From Thermoanaerobaculia bacterium (GTDB taxonomy: Bacteria; Acidobacteriota; Thermoanaerobaculia; Gp7-AA8), in NCBI GenBank assembly GCA_017883235.1, contig JADGNY010000030.1, forward strand, positions 1 through 54,472: 54,472 bases of DNA, given 5' to 3'. The position numbers and the translations under genes were made by a program. The notes under the pieces are model-generated. The model worked only from the letters and a program-made list of their open reading frames with translations. It was not told where the DNA came from and searched no databases. Of this stretch, positions 50,302 to 54,472 are shown one piece after another; the stretch's first letter is position 1, and each line of letters begins with the position of its first letter.

Positions 50302-51468
50302 GTGCGGATCCTCCTGCTCACCCCCCGCCCTCCCTGGCCACCGATCGACGGCGGACGCATTGCCATGGGGAGGTTGGCCGAAGGACTGCTGCGCGCGGGG
50401 GCGAGTGTCGAGATCGTTTCGTTGAATCCGCGCAAGCATCGGATGGAGATGGTGCAGGCGCCGTTGCCCATGCAGACCGTCGACATCGATACGTCGCGGA
50501 TGGTCAGGCCGTCGTTATCGAGAGGGACTCCTTTCATTGTCGCCCGTTTCCTGTCCGGCGCATTCCGTGAGGCGATTCGGGCGGCGATGCGGCGGTTCAC
50601 GCCTGACGTCGTGCAGATCGAGAGCCCGTTTCTCCTGCCGTATGCCGCGACGGTACGGGAGGAGAGCGGCGCGCGGGTCGTGCTCCGCTCGCTGAACGTC
50701 GAGTTCCGGATCTGGGAGGGGTTGGTGCGGAACGAACGCAATGCACTGCGGCGATTTGCACTCCGTCGCGTTGCCGCGTCGCTCCGCGCGTACGAGGTGC
50801 GGCAGCTCAATACGCCCGACGCCGTCGTCCCGATCTCGGCCGAGGATAGGGAAGCGTTTCGACGGCTCGGCTGTACGAGGCCGATACATGTCGTCCCTTG
50901 CGGCATCACGCCTGGCCCTCTTCCCGCGAAGGCGGCGGAGTCAGGCACAGTCGGCTTCATCGGCTCGCTCGACTTCCGTCCGAATCAGGAAGCGGTGATG
51001 TGGATCGTCGATGAACTATGGCCGCGGGTGACCGAGCGCGCACCGGAGGCCCACCTCTCGATTGCCGGCAGCGGCGCGCCCGACTGGCTGCGGCGGCACG
51101 CGGCCAGGCAGAACATCGAGTTTCTCGGCGAAGTCGATGACGCGCAGGCGTTCCTGGCACGAATGTCCGTCATCATCGCGCCGCTCTTCGCCGGCGGCGG
51201 CATGCGGATCAAGGTCCTCGAAGCGATGGCGCTGGCCAAACCGATCGTGGCGACGACTCTCGGCGCCGGCGGGATCGACGTTCAGAGCGATCACGACATC
51301 ATCATTGCCGACGATGTGATGTCCTTCGCCGGCGGCGTGACGCGCCTGCTGCACGAGCCGGAAACGGCGGCGCGAATCGGCAACGCCGCAAGGATCACCG
51401 TCGTCACCCGCTACGACAACGACACGCTCGCCCGCGGCCTGCTGCGATTCTACGAATCACTTCTCTGA
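50302..51468 (+). CDS. GT4-family glycosyltransferase
   Basis: This 388-residue GT-B glycosyltransferase opens with MRILLLTPRPPWPPIDGGRI. The C-terminal nucleotide-sugar domain has GTVGFIGSLDFRPNQEAVMW, EFLGEVDDAQAFLARMSVII and the E..GGG..K..EAMA motif (FAGGGMRIKVLEAMALAKP). The family builds exopolysaccharide or LPS glycans from NDP-sugars at the cytoplasmic face. The GTG at 50302 is the first sensible start and follows the mini-ORF. The 3' end (TTCTACGAATCACTTCTCTGA) is duplicated 250 bp downstream. Confidence 0.9.
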   Translation: MRILLLTPRPPWPPIDGGRIAMGRLAEGLLRAGASVEIVSLNPRKHRMEMVQAPLPMQTVDIDTSRMVRPSLSRGTPFIVARFLSGAFREAIRAAMRRFTPDVVQIESPFLLPYAATVREESGARVVLRSLNVEFRIWEGLVRNERNALRRFALRRVAASLRAYEVRQLNTPDAVVPISAEDREAFRRLGCTRPIHVVPCGITPGPLPAKAAESGTVGFIGSLDFRPNQEAVMWIVDELWPRVTERAPEAHLSIAGSGAPDWLRRHAARQNIEFLGEVDDAQAFLARMSVIIAPLFAGGGMRIKVLEAMALAKPIVATTLGAGGIDVQSDHDIIIADDVMSFAGGVTRLLHEPETAARIGNAARITVVTRYDNDTLARGLLRFYESLL

Positions 51469-51725
51469 GGGTTTGGACGATGCGTCGACGTGTTAGCGGG
51501 CGGCAATCGGCGGCAGCCTGTTACCTCGATGCCCCCCTGGGACCGCGGGCGTCTCGCCCGCGATTCTTCGCAGCATCCTGCCCAATCGCGCGGGCGAGAC
51601 GCCCGCGGTCCCAGGGGGGCGAGTCGCGAAGAGCGTGGCAAGTTCGAGCAACGCTGTGAGAAATGTGGGTTAGCGGGGGGTTAGCGGGGGTTAGCGGCCT
51701 GCATTTCTACGAATCACTTCTTTGA
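51437..51725. repeat. ~30-bp direct repeats flanking a hairpin element
   Basis: GCGGCCTGC..ATTCTACGAATCACTTCT at 51437-51470 recurs, slightly changed, at 51693-51725. The first copy encodes the end of the GT4 protein; the second encodes the end of the GT2 protein on the other strand. Between them lies a GC-rich hairpin (separate entry) and GGGGGTTAGC iterations. No gene is seen in this gap. Confidence 0.7.
51531..51620. repeat. Long GC-rich hairpin
   Basis: Arms GCCCCCCTGGGACCGCGGGC... (51531-51565) and ...GCCCGCGGTCCCAGGGGGGC (51584-51620) form a stem of over 30 bp between convergent glycosyltransferase genes. It could terminate both. Confidence 0.88.
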
Positions 51726-52642
51726 AGCCCTCGCGCGCCGCGGATGAGCGCGAGCGTTTCATCGCGCCGGAACATGCGGCTCCAGGCGATGCGCATCCAA
51801 GCCGCGCTCACCAGAGCGATGCGGGCGGCGACCGACCACCGGCGGCCGTAGTGTGCGCTCCCCCAATCGAGCAGGTCGGGCCAGAGCCGTTCGGGATCGT
51901 GACGCAACGCGCCGTTCCCCGCGACCGTCCCGCCGATGGCGTGGACGACGCGCGCGTTCTCGACGACGGCCACACGCCAGCCGGCCTTCCGCGCGCGGAG
52001 ACAAAGCTCGATGTCCTGGCAGTAGAAGCGGAACCGTTCGTCGAGCGGCCCGGCGGCATCCCAGACCTCGCGGCGAATGGCCATCGCCGCACCGCTGACC
52101 CAGTCGACGTCGCACAGACAAGAGTGTCTGTGCTTTCGACACCCGGCAGGATCAATGTGGCACAGACACTCTTGTCTGTGCCGGCGCCGGAAGAAACGAG
52201 CAAACCGCCCCGCGCCGCTGACGACGCCGATCATCCACGGCAGCGTCGGCGTCCGGCCGCCGCTCCACTGCGCCGTGCCATCTTCATTCACCAGCCGCGC
52301 ACCGGCCACGCCAAGGGTGGGATCAGCGTCGAAGGCAGCGACGACGGCCGCGAGCGCGCCCTCTTCCACGAGTGCATCGCTGTTGAGCAGCAGGATGATG
52401 CGGCCGCGCGCGGCGCTGGCACCGCGGTTCGCCGCCGGGGCGAAGCCGCGGTTCGACTCCAACCGAACGACCGTTACCCCCGGCACCTCGCACCCGAGGA
52501 GCTCCGCCGTTCTATCGATCGAGCCGTCATCCGCCACGATGACCTCGGCCGCCGGCGGCATCGACGCCAGCACGGCGCGGCAGCAGCGCAACGTCATCGA
52601 CGCCGTGTTGAACGTCGGAATGACGACGGAGAGATCGAGCAT
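51707..52642 (-). CDS. GT2-family glycosyltransferase with an in-frame repeat insertion
   Basis: This 311-residue GT-A enzyme resembles rhamnosyltransferases: LSVVIPTFNTASMTLRC, VIVADDGSIDRT, GFAPAANRGASAARG, ILLLNSDALV and the catalytic-region WVSGAAMAIRREVW...DERFRFYCQDIELCLRARKAG. Residues ~154-178 (rich in Cys/His) are encoded by a palindromic element (52111-52182) and do not belong to the family fold. ATG at 52642 follows TAACGT by 8 nt and overlaps the opposite-strand start of the next gene. The C-terminus ends in the duplicated 30-bp repeat. Confidence 0.88.
   Translation of the reverse strand: MLDLSVVIPTFNTASMTLRCCRAVLASMPPAAEVIVADDGSIDRTAELLGCEVPGVTVVRLESNRGFAPAANRGASAARGRIILLLNSDALVEEGALAAVVAAFDADPTLGVAGARLVNEDGTAQWSGGRTPTLPWMIGVVSGAGRFARFFRRRHRQECLCHIDPAGCRKHRHSCLCDVDWVSGAAMAIRREVWDAAGPLDERFRFYCQDIELCLRARKAGWRVAVVENARVVHAIGGTVAGNGALRHDPERLWPDLLDWGSAHYGRRWSVAARIALVSAAWMRIAWSRMFRRDETLALIRGARGLQRSDS
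52111..52182. repeat. Two-hairpin palindromic element inside the GT2 gene
   Basis: CACAGACAAGAGTGTCTGTG (52113-52132) and GGCACAGACACTCTTGTCTG...CC (52159-52182) are two perfect hairpins sharing the same stem, separated by 26 nt. The element is a multiple of three long in effect and leaves the frame open. Confidence 0.9.
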
Positions 52643-54329
52643 GCACCTCTACGTTACCGCGCATGCGATCATCGCCGCCGTGTTCTTCATCGTCGAACAT
52701 GCGGCAATCCTGACGCTCCTGCTCGCGGTCGCCGCTTCCGCCGGGACCGTGGTGATGGGACCGCGCCTCCCGCTCGCGCTACACGCGGTGATGGGAACGG
52801 CCATCGCCGGTCAGCTCTTCGTCCTCCTCGGCACCATCGGCGCGCTGCGCCCCTGGAGTCTCTGGACATTCGCGGCCATCGCGGTAGCCGCAGGCGTAGT
52901 GCCGGCGGCCCGCCGGCTGAACCGCAGTCAACTCGTCCGCGGCGCTGCCGTTGCGCTGTTCACCCTCCCCCTTTTTCTCCTCGCGCTCTATCCGCCGCTG
53001 GCGTTCGACGAAACGCTCTATCACCTCCCCTTCGTGCGGGCCATCGCGCGCTCCGGGGCAATCCGCTTCCTCGCCGAGCACCGGTCTCCGGCCTTTCCGC
53101 AACTCCATGAGCTGCTCTGCGTCCCGTCCTTTCTGCTGGCGGGCGACACCGCCACGCATCTCGTCGCGCTCGCGGAAGTGCTGATCCTGACCGGGCTGAT
53201 GATCGCGTGGCCGCAGCAGCGGCTGACCGGGTTTCTCGCCACGGCGCTCGTCCTCGGCAATCCGATCGTCATTCAGATGGCGACCATTACCTATACCGAA
53301 GCGGCGCTGATGCTCTTCGTGGCAGCCGGCTTCTACTGCCTCGACCGCAACCCCATCGCCGCCGGTTTCCTCCTCGGCACCGCATGCAGCGTGAAGTACC
53401 TCGGTTGCTACTTCGCCGCGGCCGGGTTTGCGTACCTTCTGCTCTTCGGCACGAATCGCCGCCGGACGATTCCGCTCTTCCTAGGCGCGCTCGCCGCCGG
53501 CGTCCTTCCGATGTATGGACGCATCGTCGCGCTCACCGGCAATCCCTTCTTCCCGTTTCTGCCGAGGCTGTTCGGAGCGAGTCCCTGGACGCTGACGCCG
53601 CCGCCGCCGCTGCGCTCCAGCCACATCGTCACCGCGTTACGCCTTTTCTGGGACATCACCTTCGAGCGGGCTCGCGTCGGCTTCCAGCCGCCCTACTCGC
53701 CTCTGTTCGCGGTGGCGATGCTGATCACGTTCGTCGCCGCGATCCGCGATCGCCGCGCCACGTTCCTCGCGGTCGTCTGCGCGGGATACATCGCCATCTT
53801 CACCTTCCTTCCGCAGGACTCGCGCTATCTGATGCCGCTGCTGCCTCTGGTGGCCATGGCCGCGGCCAGTGCGGTTGCGCCGCTCCTCCGAAAGAACGTC
53901 ATCGTTGCGTTATCGCTGCTGGCCATCGCACCCGGCATCGCGTACGCCGGCTACCGCTTTGTCCGGCAGGGTCCATTGCCGGTCACCTCGGCGCAGCGGC
54001 AGCAATACCTCGAAGCCCGCATTCCCGAATACCGCGCCCTGGAACATCGCGGACCGGGACGGATCTACGTTTGCGGAGCGGAGCAGTTGAAGTACTTCGG
54101 CGGCGATGACCTTCGCGGCGACGTCGCCGGCCCGTTTGCCTACGACACGATCGTCGGCCGAAGCGTCGATGCCGAACATCTCTGGCGGACCCTCGCGCAA
54201 TCTCACATCCGCTACTTGCTCTTCTCGCGCGCGCACTGTCCGATCACGTGGCAACGCCTTCCCTCGGCACCGCGATTCGAGCTTGTGTACGCGGATGATG
54301 GCGCGGTGCTTTGGCGAGTACGGCCCTAG
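52641..54329 (+). CDS. Polytopic GT-C-like membrane protein
   Basis: This 562-residue protein has roughly ten to twelve TM segments and a C-terminal soluble domain. The first periplasmic loop contains ALYPPLAFDETLYHLPFVRA, where the D-E pair fits the catalytic acidic motif of GT-C glycosyltransferases; RSPAFPQLHEL and GTACSVKYLGCYFAAAGF follow. A lipid-linked sugar transferase acting with the neighbouring GT2/GT4 enzymes is inferred. ATG at 52641 shares two bases with the opposing GT2 ATG (CATG); a later start, e.g. GTG at ~52680, is possible. Confidence 0.8.
   Translation: MHLYVTAHAIIAAVFFIVEHAAILTLLLAVAASAGTVVMGPRLPLALHAVMGTAIAGQLFVLLGTIGALRPWSLWTFAAIAVAAGVVPAARRLNRSQLVRGAAVALFTLPLFLLALYPPLAFDETLYHLPFVRAIARSGAIRFLAEHRSPAFPQLHELLCVPSFLLAGDTATHLVALAEVLILTGLMIAWPQQRLTGFLATALVLGNPIVIQMATITYTEAALMLFVAAGFYCLDRNPIAAGFLLGTACSVKYLGCYFAAAGFAYLLLFGTNRRRTIPLFLGALAAGVLPMYGRIVALTGNPFFPFLPRLFGASPWTLTPPPPLRSSHIVTALRLFWDITFERARVGFQPPYSPLFAVAMLITFVAAIRDRRATFLAVVCAGYIAIFTFLPQDSRYLMPLLPLVAMAAASAVAPLLRKNVIVALSLLAIAPGIAYAGYRFVRQGPLPVTSAQRQQYLEARIPEYRALEHRGPGRIYVCGAEQLKYFGGDDLRGDVAGPFAYDTIVGRSVDAEHLWRTLAQSHIRYLLFSRAHCPITWQRLPSAPRFELVYADDGAVLWRVRP
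52651..52656 (-). promoter_or_regulatory. -10 box TAACGT of the GT2 gene
   Basis: TAACGT lies 8 nt before the ATG at 52642, inside the divergent gene. Confidence 0.4.
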
Positions 54330-54406
54330 CCGGCCCTAGCCGGCATTTCTCACACGCTCACGTGAATTGTTCCCTCGAAAGCCTTGCCACTCCCTTCGTC
54401 GAGAGT

Positions 54407-54442
54407 CCTTCTCCCCCCGCGGTTTTTTGCGGGGGGAGAAGG
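54407..54442. terminator. Strong hairpin after the membrane protein gene
   Basis: CCTTCTCCCCCCGC / GCGGGGGGAGAAGG (14-bp perfect stem) encloses an 8-nt loop GGTTTTTT. The following sequence GTGCCGAAGGCGGATGAGG is typical of a widespread intergenic repeat, so a role as terminator is possible but not certain; there is no T-tract after the stem. Confidence 0.6.
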
Positions 54443-54472
54443 TGCCGAAGGCGGATGAGGGGGGCGTATACG

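Noticed and set aside
50187-50960. N-terminal extension of the first ELW-repeat gene
   Set aside because: Antisense to the GT4 gene; a clear signal peptide starts at 50186.

Overview
The window is high-GC DNA from a Gram-negative bacterium. LPS genes are present (an LpxL-type acyltransferase and KdsC), as are an outer-membrane beta-barrel and many secreted beta-propeller proteins, and almost every gap holds an inverted repeat. This style fits a soil or sediment Acidobacteriota genome (Thermoanaerobaculia-like), but that is inference: there is no rRNA or other phylogenetic marker here. I found no tRNA, rRNA, integrase or transposase.

Layout. 1-1130: a five-repeat CRISPR array without cas genes, a PQQ-propeller gene remnant and a tiny SAP-domain gene. 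1180-20820: mostly housekeeping and metabolic genes. These are a metallophosphoesterase, a response regulator-EAL protein, a phosphohexomutase, a thioredoxin-like ferredoxin with an orphan TupA-like lipoprotein, an M19 dipeptidase, an OM barrel, ComF, a DAO-type oxidoreductase, LpxL, KdsC, a molybdopterin oxidoreductase, a DUF4143 ATPase lying between repeats, two MmcQ/YjbR proteins and a two-gene secreted/membrane pair. 20830-22490: an XRE regulator, a 42-43 bp tandem array and a frameshifted TolB-like propeller. 22590-25750: a PH-domain protein and a histidine kinase/response regulator pair.

25745-35970 is the accessory part. A 1354-residue protein fuses DUF4062, a RecG/AlbA-type ATP-binding module, an NB-ARC-like STAND NTPase and TPRs. 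It is visibly less GC-rich than its neighbours, abuts the response-regulator stop on one side and a truncated gene on the other, and is the best candidate for an uncharacterised (probably anti-phage) system. Further right are a YfhO-like membrane protein, a zinc-ribbon/possible ADP-ribosyltransferase plus TPR pair, and a decayed RHH antitoxin. 36029-54472: a BNR protein; an operon of ferritin-like-DUF362, phytoene desaturase-like and epoxide hydrolase-like proteins; a tandem pair of ~1355-residue ELWxTDGTxxGT proteins; and two glycosyltransferases with a polytopic membrane protein.

Two genome-wide habits stand out. First, at least 18 genes start 6-9 nt downstream of a TANNNT box, implying common leaderless transcription; this was used to choose many starts. 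Second, large composite palindromes (about ten families) fill the gaps, with covarying stems, and they often supply the 3' ends or stop codons of genes, truncate genes, or sit in frame inside them.
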